Origin: Bacteroidota bacterium
GTDB taxonomy: Bacteria; Bacteroidota; Bacteroidia; NORP154
Assembly: GCA_002401055.1 (NCBI GenBank)
Contig: NVRZ01000056.1
Span: forward strand, 1-13,777
Length of the DNA stretch: 13,777 nucleotides
Direction: 5' to 3'
In this document: positions 1 to 6,829 of the stretch, in pieces
Numbering within the stretch: the stretch's first letter is position 1
Layout of the letters: each line of letters begins with the position of its first letter
Translations under genes and position numbers: made by a program
Notes under the pieces: model-generated
The model's database searches: none
What the model saw: the letters and a program-made list of their open reading frames with translations, nothing else
What the model was told of the DNA's origin: nothing

Positions 1-462
1 ATCCAGCAGAAGCTTTTCTGGAAAACCAAATAAATGTCTGAACCAATTATTCACTCCCACCAATTCGGACATACTAAAAAACGTACCCAGCAATACACTC
101 GCGATAAATATATCGAGGATAAAGAAGATCTGCTTTCTGGGTAAAGGCTGGGAGGTTGAAATAATGAAGGGAAGGATGAATAGGGGTAATTTAATTCGCA
201 TATCATTCAATCCATATTCCCAATCTGTTGAATAAGTCATTCCAAGCAAATGGAGTAGGAATATGGAGCACACAACCAGGGCTGGCTTGTTCTTCCAAAG
301 CCTGAGCATTTTTTCCTTGTAATTTCCTTCTATAAACCAGTTGGCCCCAAGCAGCATTTGTGAGGTGGACATAAGAATATGGGACAATGGAAGACCTATT
401 ACCATCGCCGCCAATCCCAACAGATATACCTGCTGGTGGACCTTACTAAATCTACTGCTCAT
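1..462 (-). CDS. O-antigen ligase/polymerase-like membrane protein, N-terminal 154 residues (cut by window edge)
   Basis: The reading frame is open from an ATG at 462 down to base 1, so the C-terminus lies outside the window. An in-frame TAG at 490-492 lies 27 bases upstream of the ATG, which fixes this as the earliest ATG start. The translation is strongly hydrophobic, with likely membrane segments at about residues 13-37, 60-74, 90-102 and 111-129. The stretch LGMTYSTDWEYGLNDMRIKL (residues 73-92), followed by a hydrophobic segment, resembles the N-terminal part of Bacteroidota O-antigen ligase-family (Wzy/WaaL-like) proteins. Those proteins polymerise surface polysaccharide or transfer it to lipid A at the periplasmic face of the inner membrane. 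The catalytic periplasmic loop is not in the window, so ligase and polymerase cannot be separated. It lies 86 bp downstream of the S41 protease gene on the same strand and could be cotranscribed or have its own promoter. Confidence 0.72.
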   Translation of the reverse strand, partial: MSSRFSKVHQQVYLLGLAAMVIGLPLSHILMSTSQMLLGANWFIEGNYKEKMLRLWKNKPALVVCSIFLLHLLGMTYSTDWEYGLNDMRIKLPLFILPFIISTSQPLPRKQIFFILDIFIASVLLGTFFSMSELVGVNNWFRHLFGFPEKLLLD

Positions 463-548
463 CGTGGTGTGATGCTGCTTGCGCTCCCTCTAGTGAGGGC
501 TACGATATTGAAACGATGGTAATCGGATATTAGTGTGGGAAGGCCTAC

Positions 549-2264
549 TTATTCTTTTTCTTCCTCAAGGGCTTTGGACTCATAGGTGCCATCCAGTATT
601 GCGGCATACCAGGCTTCGTCCTTAAGAATTTCCAGCCCTTTTAGTACATCGACATCATCCACAAGCATGGACTCAATCCGCCCTTGTTGGTAATAATACC
701 GAACAGCTATCTCGCCTGCTAATAATCGAATAATTTTGTCCTTAAATTTTATCAAATCATCTTCATTACTGTGGGTTAACTTCTTCTCCAATGCCTCATA
801 TTCCAGCTTAGCATCCTCAAAATATTTCTCCTTTTCAGCTATTTCTTTTAGCTCCTCAAGCTTACGCTCACTTCTAGTGGTATAATCATAATCCTTGTCT
901 TCTAAGAAAGAAACAAAATTAGCGTAGTCAGCATCTGACAGTTTGAACTCTGTAGCACTCGCTATCTTGTCATTCTCTCGCCTGTATTTGTTTGCGTAAT
1001 CAAATATTAACATCTTGCTAAGTAGCCTCGATGCTATATTGCTCCTCTTATCTCTATCTGTCTTTATGTCTGGATCAATCCCACCACCATCAAATACCGA
1101 ACGGCCATTTTTAGTTTTAAATTCAGTCATCAGAGAATCGGCTATTTTTCCCACGCTCCCGTCGTTGTTTCTGTTTGCATAATCAAGGGCCTGAATGCAC
1201 CTACCACTTGGAATGTAATATTTGGCTGTGGTTACCTTCAGCTGAGTATTGTACGTGAGCTTCACCGTTTGCTGGACCAAGCCCTTTCCAAAGGTCTTCT
1301 GCCCAATAACTACACCTCTGTCTAAATCTTGAATAGCGCCTGCCACAATTTCCGAGGCAGAAGCAGAGTTCCTGTTTACAAGAACTACCAGAGGAATCAG
1401 GGCATCAACTGGGGCATTCAGCGCACGATGATTTTTTGCCAATGTCTGGCGCCTTCCACGGGTACTAACGATTTCTTCTCCCTTCTCAACGAAGAGGTTT
1501 ACAATATTTACAGATTCCCTGAGCAATCCCCCTGGGTTTCCTCTCAAATCAAATATAAGCCCCTTCAAATCATTCTCTTCTTTGAGCTTGTTCAATGCTG
1601 CTTTCACCTCTGAAAGTGCCTTACTCGTAAAGTTACTGAGTTTGATATATCCAATTCCATCCTCAATTATGCCATAATAAGGCACACTCTTTATTTTTAT
1701 CTCTTCTCTGGTAATCACAACCTCGAAAGGATCCTCAGTGTCCTCTCTTTTAACCAATAATTTTACAACGCTACCAGGTTGTCCTTTCAGTACTTTGCTA
1801 ACCTCACTCGTATTCTTTCCATTGATCTCCTTCCCATCTACTTGTAAAATAATATCGCCAGCTCTTAATCCAGCCTTTTCTGCAGGAAACCCTTCATAAG
1901 GCTCTGCAACCAATACTTTGTCACCCCTCTTACGAATAAGCGAGCCGATTCCTCCATATTGCCCTGTAATCGCGAACCGATGGTCCTCCAATTCAGATTC
2001 AGGTATGAAAGTGGTATATGGGTCAAGAGATTCCAGCATTCCGTCAATCCCAGACTCAATTAACTGTCCCGGATCAGTTTCATCTACGTAGTAGATATTT
2101 AATTCACGGAACAGAGAGGCAAAAATATCCAGGTTCTTGGCGTACTCAAAGTTGCTATCGACAAAACTTAAGAACCCTAAAGAAGTCACCGTAATAAGCA
2201 CTATTCCAACGCCTACTCTCAGCTTTGGTTTAGCGTTTTTTAAAATGTCCTTGAGTAATTTCAT
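549..2264 (-). CDS. S41-family C-terminal processing protease (CtpA/Prc type)
   Basis: This 571-residue serine protease would cleave C-terminal tails of periplasmic or envelope proteins. An N-terminal hydrophobic segment at about residues 15-35 would act as a signal anchor. A PDZ domain at about 97-185 (with GQYGGIG at 101-107) is followed by the S41 catalytic core. The core contains DLRGNPGG at about 239-246, the nucleophile motif NRNSASASEI with the predicted catalytic Ser302, and GQKTFGKG with the general base Lys327. The Ser-Lys spacing of 25 matches E. coli Prc. Beyond about residue 400 there is a charged, probably helical tail of about 170 residues, a length I regard as usual for Bacteroidota members of the family. 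It begins 9 bp after yidD and ends in TAA. The family call is firm. The exact substrate, and whether to call it ctpA or prc, cannot be told from sequence. Confidence 0.95.
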   Translation of the reverse strand: MKLLKDILKNAKPKLRVGVGIVLITVTSLGFLSFVDSNFEYAKNLDIFASLFRELNIYYVDETDPGQLIESGIDGMLESLDPYTTFIPESELEDHRFAITGQYGGIGSLIRKRGDKVLVAEPYEGFPAEKAGLRAGDIILQVDGKEINGKNTSEVSKVLKGQPGSVVKLLVKREDTEDPFEVVITREEIKIKSVPYYGIIEDGIGYIKLSNFTSKALSEVKAALNKLKEENDLKGLIFDLRGNPGGLLRESVNIVNLFVEKGEEIVSTRGRRQTLAKNHRALNAPVDALIPLVVLVNRNSASASEIVAGAIQDLDRGVVIGQKTFGKGLVQQTVKLTYNTQLKVTTAKYYIPSGRCIQALDYANRNNDGSVGKIADSLMTEFKTKNGRSVFDGGGIDPDIKTDRDKRSNIASRLLSKMLIFDYANKYRRENDKIASATEFKLSDADYANFVSFLEDKDYDYTTRSERKLEELKEIAEKEKYFEDAKLEYEALEKKLTHSNEDDLIKFKDKIIRLLAGEIAVRYYYQQGRIESMLVDDVDVLKGLEILKDEAWYAAILDGTYESKALEEEKE

Positions 2265-2273
2265 TGTTATTAG

Positions 2274-2495
2274 TTACGGTACAGGATCATATCCATGCTT
2301 CCCCCAAGGGTGACAGGAACCAATTCTTTTAATTAACAGAAAACCTCCCTTAATTGGGCCATACTTACTTATTGCTTCAACACCGTATTGAGAACATGTT
2401 GGTGTATATCGGCAGGTTGATACAAATAGTGGCGATAAAGCCTTCTGGTAAAAGTGAATTAACCCTATAAATACCTTACCTACCAGCCTTTTCAT
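2274..2495 (-). CDS. yidD: YidD, membrane protein insertion efficiency factor
   Basis: This 73-residue protein carries the family signature CRYTPTCSQYGVEAISKYGP at about residues 28-47, followed by KGGFLLIKRIGSCHPWGKHGYDPVP to the C-terminus. The three conserved cysteines of the family (C28, C34, C60) are present. YidD is a small peripheral inner-membrane protein thought to help YidC/Sec-dependent insertion of membrane proteins. The ATG lies inside the 3' end of rnpA; the two reading frames overlap by 20 bp, which suggests translational coupling. The rnpA-yidD order is the classical bacterial one, although neither rpmH nor yidC is present here. The length is normal for the family. Confidence 0.96.
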   Translation of the reverse strand: MKRLVGKVFIGLIHFYQKALSPLFVSTCRYTPTCSQYGVEAISKYGPIKGGFLLIKRIGSCHPWGKHGYDPVP

Positions 2496-2868
2496 TTTCC
2501 TTAATTAAACGTTGTAAAGATAAGATTATTTTAGCCTCAACTTCTTTGTAGGCCAGTGGCTCAGTACCAGTAAATAAAATTGCGATTGCATATTGCTTCT
2601 TAGTTTTCAATAAATATTCATACAACAAATCTTTATTTTTTCTATAGGCCTCTCTCAGTCTCCTCTTGATCAAATTTCGATCTACTGCACGAGATATATT
2701 CTTTTTCGGAACAACAATTACTACTTGAACAGGATAGGAACTTGTGAGCTTGCTTTCCAACCAAATAATCCTCAAAGGCTTTATAGCAAATGAGGTGCCA
2801 AGTTCGAATAAGGCATCAATGGTTTTTTTACTGGTAAGCCTTTCAGCTTTTGTAAATGTGTGGCCCAC
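2476..2868 (-). CDS. rnpA: Ribonuclease P protein component
   Basis: This 130-residue basic protein is the protein subunit of RNase P, which supports the catalytic RNA in removing 5' leaders from pre-tRNA. The conserved RNR region is at residues 60-76 (R60, R64, N65, K68, R69, R70, R72, R76). The N-terminal FTKAERLTSKKTIDALFELG matches the family's substrate-binding strand. The start codon is GTG at 2868. An in-frame TGA stands two codons upstream, so no earlier start is possible, and the FTKAERL motif begins only four residues later, so a later start is unlikely. The gene follows hemD after 51 bp and overlaps yidD by 20 bp. The rpmH gene that precedes rnpA in many other phyla is absent here. 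Confidence 0.95.
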   Translation of the reverse strand: MGHTFTKAERLTSKKTIDALFELGTSFAIKPLRIIWLESKLTSSYPVQVVIVVPKKNISRAVDRNLIKRRLREAYRKNKDLLYEYLLKTKKQYAIAILFTGTEPLAYKEVEAKIILSLQRLIKENEKAGR

Positions 2869-2919
2869 CTTTCAAAATATAATGGGAGGTTGAAACAATA
2901 TCCTTAATTAACAAAGGAG

Positions 2920-3693
2920 TTATTTCTTCTTTTTGGTTTCCTTTAGATAATTTTCAATGGCCAATGACATTGAAGGGGCATTTGGCTGCGGGGCTCTTAT
3001 ATTCAGCGTCAACCCTGCATCTTCAACGGCCTTTGCAGTTGTTGGTCCAAATGCTGCTATCCTTGTATTGTCTTGTGAAAAGTCAGGAAAGTTTTTGAAA
3101 AGTGACTTGATTCCGCTTGGGCTGAAAAAAACCAACATGTCATAGTTCACATTAGCTAGATCCGATAAGTCGGAACATACGGTTTTGTATATAACCGCTT
3201 TCGTGAACTTTAGCTCATTTGTATTGAGCAAATTCGGTATATCCTGCTTTAATATATCTGAGCATGGCAATAGAAAATGCTCATCCTTGTGCTTCTTTAG
3301 TACGGATATTAAATCTGAAAATGTATGATTGCCATGAAATATTTTTCGTTTTCGGTATATAACATATTTCTGCAAATAAAATCCGATTGCTTCCGAAACG
3401 CAAAAATACTTGACTGAATCTCTAATTGGCACTCGCATGTCCTTACACATTCTGAAGTAATGATCAACCGCATTTCTACTTGTGAAAATCACGGCATCAA
3501 ACTCTTCTAGGGCAACTCTGTCTTTTCTAAATTCCTGAGCATTTATATCCTCAACATGGATAAAAGAACGAAAGTCAATTTTTACTTTTTGTGATTTAGA
3601 CAAGCCATGATAAGGCGATTTGTCTGATTCAGGCTGAGGTTGTGAGACTAATATTGTTTTAACTTCCAAGGTGTGATTGCTTTTAGTGGACAT
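2920..3693 (-). CDS. hemD: Uroporphyrinogen-III synthase (stand-alone HemD)
   Basis: This 257-residue cytoplasmic enzyme would cyclise hydroxymethylbilane with inversion of ring D to give uroporphyrinogen III. The two-lobed HemD fold is suggested by TSRNAV at residues 71-76 (lobe 1), VIYKTV with Tyr169 (the position of the conserved tyrosine), FFSPSGI at 189-195, and AFGPTTAKAVEDAGL at 214-228. The C-terminal helix is APSMSLAIENYL. All hallmark regions of HemD are present, so it appears intact. It sits 26 bp after the DUF4271 gene and 51 bp before rnpA, a neighbourhood I recognise from other Bacteroidota. The odd point is that a second complete HemD domain is fused to HemC at 9179-10756, so this copy is potentially redundant or specialised. 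The lysine-rich end (KETKKKK) is unremarkable. Confidence 0.9.
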   Translation of the reverse strand: MSTKSNHTLEVKTILVSQPQPESDKSPYHGLSKSQKVKIDFRSFIHVEDINAQEFRKDRVALEEFDAVIFTSRNAVDHYFRMCKDMRVPIRDSVKYFCVSEAIGFYLQKYVIYRKRKIFHGNHTFSDLISVLKKHKDEHFLLPCSDILKQDIPNLLNTNELKFTKAVIYKTVCSDLSDLANVNYDMLVFFSPSGIKSLFKNFPDFSQDNTRIAAFGPTTAKAVEDAGLTLNIRAPQPNAPSMSLAIENYLKETKKKK

Positions 3694-3719
3694 TATTGGA
3701 TTTGCCTTATCTTAAAACT

Positions 3720-4742
3720 CTATTCAATGTTTATAGCCAAACGTGTTAAGATGACTAACGGTAAAATTTCAAGGGTGCAAAGATACATAAATAAATAGAA
3801 GACAGACACATTTGCTTCCTTCAAACCAATTACTAAGCCCCTGTTGATTCGGTAGAGGTACGCAAGGATTATGAACAGAATACCAGTCCAGATAATTACT
3901 GCCTCGCCAAAGGAAAGGTATGCGATACATATTATTACCGGAGTCAAAACCAGACCTAATGTTTTGTTCATCAAAAAGACGTTGAACCTATATTCCTGCA
4001 ACTTCTCCTGCTGATTCAGAAGTAAACCTGAAATAATTAACACAAGGTTTTTGGCCTGATAGAGAATAATTAAACCCAGAAGTATCAATATGTATGGATG
4101 CCAAGAACTACCGAATGGAACTATCAAGTCATAATATTCGGTAACTTGATAGATGAAAGCAGCTATCACCAGATAAGATATAATATCAAGCACAAAAGAC
4201 ACACGCTGCATTAGTCCATCATTTGTTCGCAGGATATGTTGGACGTATAGCTTTGACGTCAGGGCCTTATATAGCTGCTTCAGCCTTCTGCGATGGTAAA
4301 CACGAACCCACGCAATTAGGAGAAAGATCGCAAGAAGTATGCCCAATATCCAGTCTGGAGATTTTATATTTACATGGTTCGACTGACCTCGATTTGTAAG
4401 AAGCTCATGTGTTGCCATAAGCGGTTGCGGTGACAGTGTGCAATCAGCCACCATTTCGCTATAGATCAATGAATCCACATCTCCTGTATAGATATTGGCA
4501 TTCGAATCAATCAATTCTAAAGCTACATTTTCACTTCCCACCACGGACACGCCGTAAGAATTGGGCAACAGCTTATTTGAATTACCTACAACGACGGGAG
4601 CTTTCTCAAGGACACTTTGCTCACCAGAGTCAACTACGATATTGGAATCGACTTTCTGATTCAGGAGAGGTGTATCCGTAGCATTACCTTCAGCGGGTAA
4701 TTGATTAAATCTTTGAATGATTGAATCGGCTGTTTGTTTCAA
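3720..4742 (-). CDS. DUF4271-domain integral membrane protein
   Basis: The frame encodes up to 340 residues. The C-terminal two thirds (about 130-340) is a multi-pass membrane domain with hydrophobic segments near 131-147, 182-200, 216-240, 261-278, 280-297 and 313-335. The stretch LKQLYKALTSKLYVQHILR (about 154-172) and the overall layout match DUF4271, a Bacteroidota-specific family of unknown function usually found beside hemD, as here. The N-terminal region of about 125 residues is hydrophilic, rich in N, S, V and D, and has no visible signal peptide. The start is uncertain. The frame is open directly from the TAG of the preceding DUF5777 gene, which is in the same frame, and the first codon after that stop is TTG at 4742. 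The first in-frame ATGs come only at 4454 and 4418 (residues 97 and 109). Either translation is coupled at the TTG, or the true protein is shorter. No function should be assigned. Confidence 0.82.
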   Translation of the reverse strand: MKQTADSIIQRFNQLPAEGNATDTPLLNQKVDSNIVVDSGEQSVLEKAPVVVGNSNKLLPNSYGVSVVGSENVALELIDSNANIYTGDVDSLIYSEMVADCTLSPQPLMATHELLTNRGQSNHVNIKSPDWILGILLAIFLLIAWVRVYHRRRLKQLYKALTSKLYVQHILRTNDGLMQRVSFVLDIISYLVIAAFIYQVTEYYDLIVPFGSSWHPYILILLGLIILYQAKNLVLIISGLLLNQQEKLQEYRFNVFLMNKTLGLVLTPVIICIAYLSFGEAVIIWTGILFIILAYLYRINRGLVIGLKEANVSVFYLFMYLCTLEILPLVILTRLAINIE

Positions 4743-5672
4743 CTATAGGTAGAATACACGAGCAATATTAAATCCAAGCTTAATATCACCATCCAACCAG
4801 GAATCATTGGTATCAGGAAGGTAATCATTCCCAATTATCCCTGGAGAGTTTGTTAGGTTAATGTGAAAAACATGGCCTCCTGTTTCAATTTCTATTCCCA
4901 ATCCAAGCGGCATGTAGTGTGGCTTTGCCGAATTATTATCTCGATATTTTGAAAAAGTGTAAAAATAGTCTCCCACAATAGAGAGCCGATTGTTGATTTT
5001 TACGCGCCCTGCAACCCCGATTGAAAAAAGATCATTTTGATCCTCGGCGCCGTTCTCCGGGTTAACATTTCTAATAATATAATTTCGGTGCGAATAGGTA
5101 GGAAGAATTTCAAATGAAATAGCTGGCGAAAATTTTCTAGCAATAATTACCTGATGTATGTACGAAAATCTATGCGCTGCTTTGCTCCATCTTTCAGAAC
5201 CATCTCCATTTCGTGGGCTTTGCATCGGAGTAACGGCCATGCCTGAAAACCATACAATGGTGACCGGAATTTTGTTATCCGTAGTTTGGCCCAGTATTTT
5301 ATACTTAATAGATCCATCAATATGCTCTTTCACTTTGCTTCTGCCAATACCAACCAATAACTTATCCGTGATTCCATAATCAAACGCAAAGCGAATATTG
5401 CTTGCGTTGTCCATTCCTCCAAGCGTGTGTGCGCCTCCAGATACATTTCCGAATCTGTGAATAATGTTAAACACAAGTGTTTTAGCTTTAACCGTCTCCG
5501 TAGTATTCGCATTGATGATCGTCAATGCCTTGAATGTAGCAGTAACTTTTTCGACAATCGTTTCACTGTCTTCATCGAGCATACTCATCAAATCTTCTTC
5601 CTGAGCTGAAACAAGGAGTGGAGAGAGGAATAAAAAGAAAAGTATGACGTGACTATATAATGATTTCTTCAT
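4743..5672 (-). CDS. DUF5777-family beta-barrel outer-membrane protein
   Basis: This 309-residue protein has a clear N-terminal signal peptide (MKKSLYSHVILFFLFLSPLLVSAQ, cleavage near residues 22-24), followed by an acidic linker. From about residue 45 to the end it is a series of short amphipathic strands with aromatic girdle residues, such as NIRFAFDYGITDKLLVGIG (92-110) and RFSYIHQVIIARKFSPAISF (168-187). This pattern, and the ending on an aromatic-rich strand (GFNIARVFYL), indicates an outer-membrane beta-barrel of the DUF5777 type. The family has no assigned function that I know of. The gene lies 8 bp after the YceI gene and directly abuts the DUF4271 frame, so it is almost certainly cotranscribed with the CxxCH lipoprotein and YceI genes. 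A role in envelope lipid or redox chemistry is inference from these neighbours only. Confidence 0.85.
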   Translation of the reverse strand: MKKSLYSHVILFFLFLSPLLVSAQEEDLMSMLDEDSETIVEKVTATFKALTIINANTTETVKAKTLVFNIIHRFGNVSGGAHTLGGMDNASNIRFAFDYGITDKLLVGIGRSKVKEHIDGSIKYKILGQTTDNKIPVTIVWFSGMAVTPMQSPRNGDGSERWSKAAHRFSYIHQVIIARKFSPAISFEILPTYSHRNYIIRNVNPENGAEDQNDLFSIGVAGRVKINNRLSIVGDYFYTFSKYRDNNSAKPHYMPLGLGIEIETGGHVFHINLTNSPGIIGNDYLPDTNDSWLDGDIKLGFNIARVFYL

Positions 5673-5680
5673 GTTCGTGC

Positions 5681-6232
5681 TTACTTCTTTACGTATGGTT
5701 TATAGGTCACTTTAATGGTCACTTCCACTTTCTCTGCAATGTTAGAGAATAATATTTTCGGGATTTTCACTTTGTGATCCTGTAGCACAACATAAAATTT
5801 TCCCAACAGCGAAATCACGCCGTCTTTGATTGTAATTGTTCCTTTAATAGTTCTTTCTTTTTCAATGCCGTGAATTTTTAAAGTGCCTTTAGCTGTTGCC
5901 GTGTACTTACCATCTTCGGTATAATCAATATCCTCAATAATCTTTCCACTAAAGGTACCCTTCGGATATTTTTCAGATTCCAAGTAGTTTTCATTAAAGT
6001 GTTCCTTCATCAGATCCTTATCAAAATCAAAGCCGGTAATTGGAATTTGGAAAACAATTTGCTTCGTTTTGGTATTTAGTATAGAGGAGACTCGCTTACT
6101 GGTGGCCTCAATATTCTCAATAGTGGCCTCCGAAAAAAATCTGACCATACCAGAATTTGCTTTGTACATCTGGCTAATCGCAACATTTGAAGTAAAAGCA
6201 AAGATGATCAATATGTAGAATTTCTTTTTCAT
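5681..6232 (-). CDS. YceI-family periplasmic protein
   Basis: The start is placed at the ATG at 6232, giving 183 residues, because a standard signal peptide begins there (MKKKFYILIIFAFTSNVAIS, cleavage near 20-21). The frame can be read back to an ATG at 6271, but that adds 13 hydrophilic residues and overlaps the upstream gene by 20 bp. The mature part shows the YceI lipocalin-like pattern: an N-terminal strand segment (YKANSGMVRFFSEATIENIEA), the central FDKDLMKEHFNENYLESEKYP (family pattern of F-x-x-D/N-x-x-M-x-x-HF, residues about 70-90), and alternating strands with GTLKIHGIEKERTIKGTITI. YceI proteins bind polyisoprenoid-type lipids in the periplasm. In Bacteroidota they often sit beside cytochrome genes, as here. 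It lies 19 bp after the CxxCH lipoprotein gene and 8 bp before the DUF5777 gene. The physiological ligand is unknown. Confidence 0.9.
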   Translation of the reverse strand: MKKKFYILIIFAFTSNVAISQMYKANSGMVRFFSEATIENIEATSKRVSSILNTKTKQIVFQIPITGFDFDKDLMKEHFNENYLESEKYPKGTFSGKIIEDIDYTEDGKYTATAKGTLKIHGIEKERTIKGTITIKDGVISLLGKFYVVLQDHKVKIPKILFSNIAEKVEVTIKVTYKPYVKK

Positions 6233-6251
6233 GCTTTTAAATATTTTCTCA

Positions 6252-6686
6252 TTATTCACAGCCGCCCGCACTTATCCATTCATTAATTCTTGCTATAGTA
6301 TCTGGATGAAGAAAGGGCCCGCCAAATGGCATAGTTGGGCTGCTGCCCAAGGCTACTATTTGTATTCGGCCGTCATCAATTTTTTCTTTCACGTCTGCAT
6401 AACTATTAAAATTAAGGCCACCTGCAACCGGCGACTGCGTAGTATGACAGGGTCCGCATTTCAGTGCGAATATTGTATCTATACCACTTAACCTGAAAGT
6501 TATCGTCGTAGTATCACACTGAACAAGGGGGGTTGACAGATCTCCTTTCTCCCAAACGCAGGCGTTGAAGCTCAAAAGCAAAATGCCAATGAACAATGCA
6601 AAAGGTTGAACAAGTAAGCTATTGAAGATGTTTCTCATTAACAGTTTTTTGAATTCTTTACAGTCGTGGGGTTGTACTACCCACAT
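6252..6686 (-). CDS. Cytochrome c-like lipoprotein with one CxxCH haem site
   Basis: The product is a small secreted c-type cytochrome. A single CGPCH motif (Cys77, Cys80, His81 in the 144-residue numbering) would bind haem c covalently. MPFGG at 119-123 supplies a candidate distal Met ligand, and HPDTIARINEWISAGG (127-142) matches the closing helix of the cytochromes c that end with a WI-xx-GG pattern. A hydrophobic segment ending SFNAC (Cys43) looks like a relaxed Bacteroidota lipobox, implying lipid anchoring. There are two possible starts. ATG 6686 has a strong AAGGAGG 9 bases upstream but gives an unusually long 43-residue signal region. ATG 6638 gives a normal 27-residue lipoprotein signal but has no ribosome site. 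I list the longer form. It heads the run with YceI and DUF5777, suggesting electron transfer in the envelope, but the donor and acceptor are not visible. Confidence 0.8.
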   Translation of the reverse strand: MWVVQPHDCKEFKKLLMRNIFNSLLVQPFALFIGILLLSFNACVWEKGDLSTPLVQCDTTTITFRLSGIDTIFALKCGPCHTTQSPVAGGLNFNSYADVKEKIDDGRIQIVALGSSPTMPFGGPFLHPDTIARINEWISAGGCE

Positions 6687-6695
6687 TATTCGGAC

Positions 6696-6702
6696 CCTCC
6701 TT
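6696..6702 (-). promoter_or_regulatory. Strong Shine-Dalgarno AAGGAGG before the CxxCH lipoprotein gene
   Basis: The minus strand reads AAGGAGG here, 9 nt before the ATG at 6686. It is a near-perfect anti-16S match with good spacing. Such sites are uncommon in Bacteroidota and most genes in this window lack one. It supports the longer start of the lipoprotein gene. Confidence 0.55.
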
Positions 6703-6752
6703 GAAAATCACCAGATTAAAATAAGCTAATATCGTGCCGAATTTTCCGAACA

Positions 6753-6760
6753 CAAAAGTA
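6753..6760 (-). promoter_or_regulatory. Candidate Bacteroidota -7 element (TAnnTTTG) for the envelope operon
   Basis: The minus strand reads TACTTTTG, an exact match to the Bacteroidota sigma-A -7 consensus TAnnTTTG. It lies 66 bases upstream of the ATG at 6686, in the divergent spacer shared with the dehydrogenase gene. No clear TTG -33 element is seen at the expected 19-21 bp distance. The spacer is AT-rich, so a chance match is possible. Confidence 0.35.
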
Positions 6761-6829
6761 AATAAAAATCTAACGTCATAGCTTTTTTAGCTAATTTCGT
6801 ATCGCTTTTGTAACCTTAAAAACTCCATT

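Noticed and set aside
486..499. Small hairpin ccctc-tagt-gaggg between the protease and O-antigen ligase-like genes
   Set aside because: Only a 5-bp stem with no T-run on the minus strand, so it cannot be called a terminator.
2498..2911. Repeated tccttaattaa at 2498-2508 and 2901-2911
   Set aside because: An 11-base AT-rich match containing the palindrome ttaattaa; likely chance in a sequence of this composition.
2869..2919. A -7-like TATATTTTG just upstream of rnpA
   Set aside because: It is off by one base from TAnnTTTG, has no -33 partner at the right distance and lies too close to the GTG start for a normal leader.
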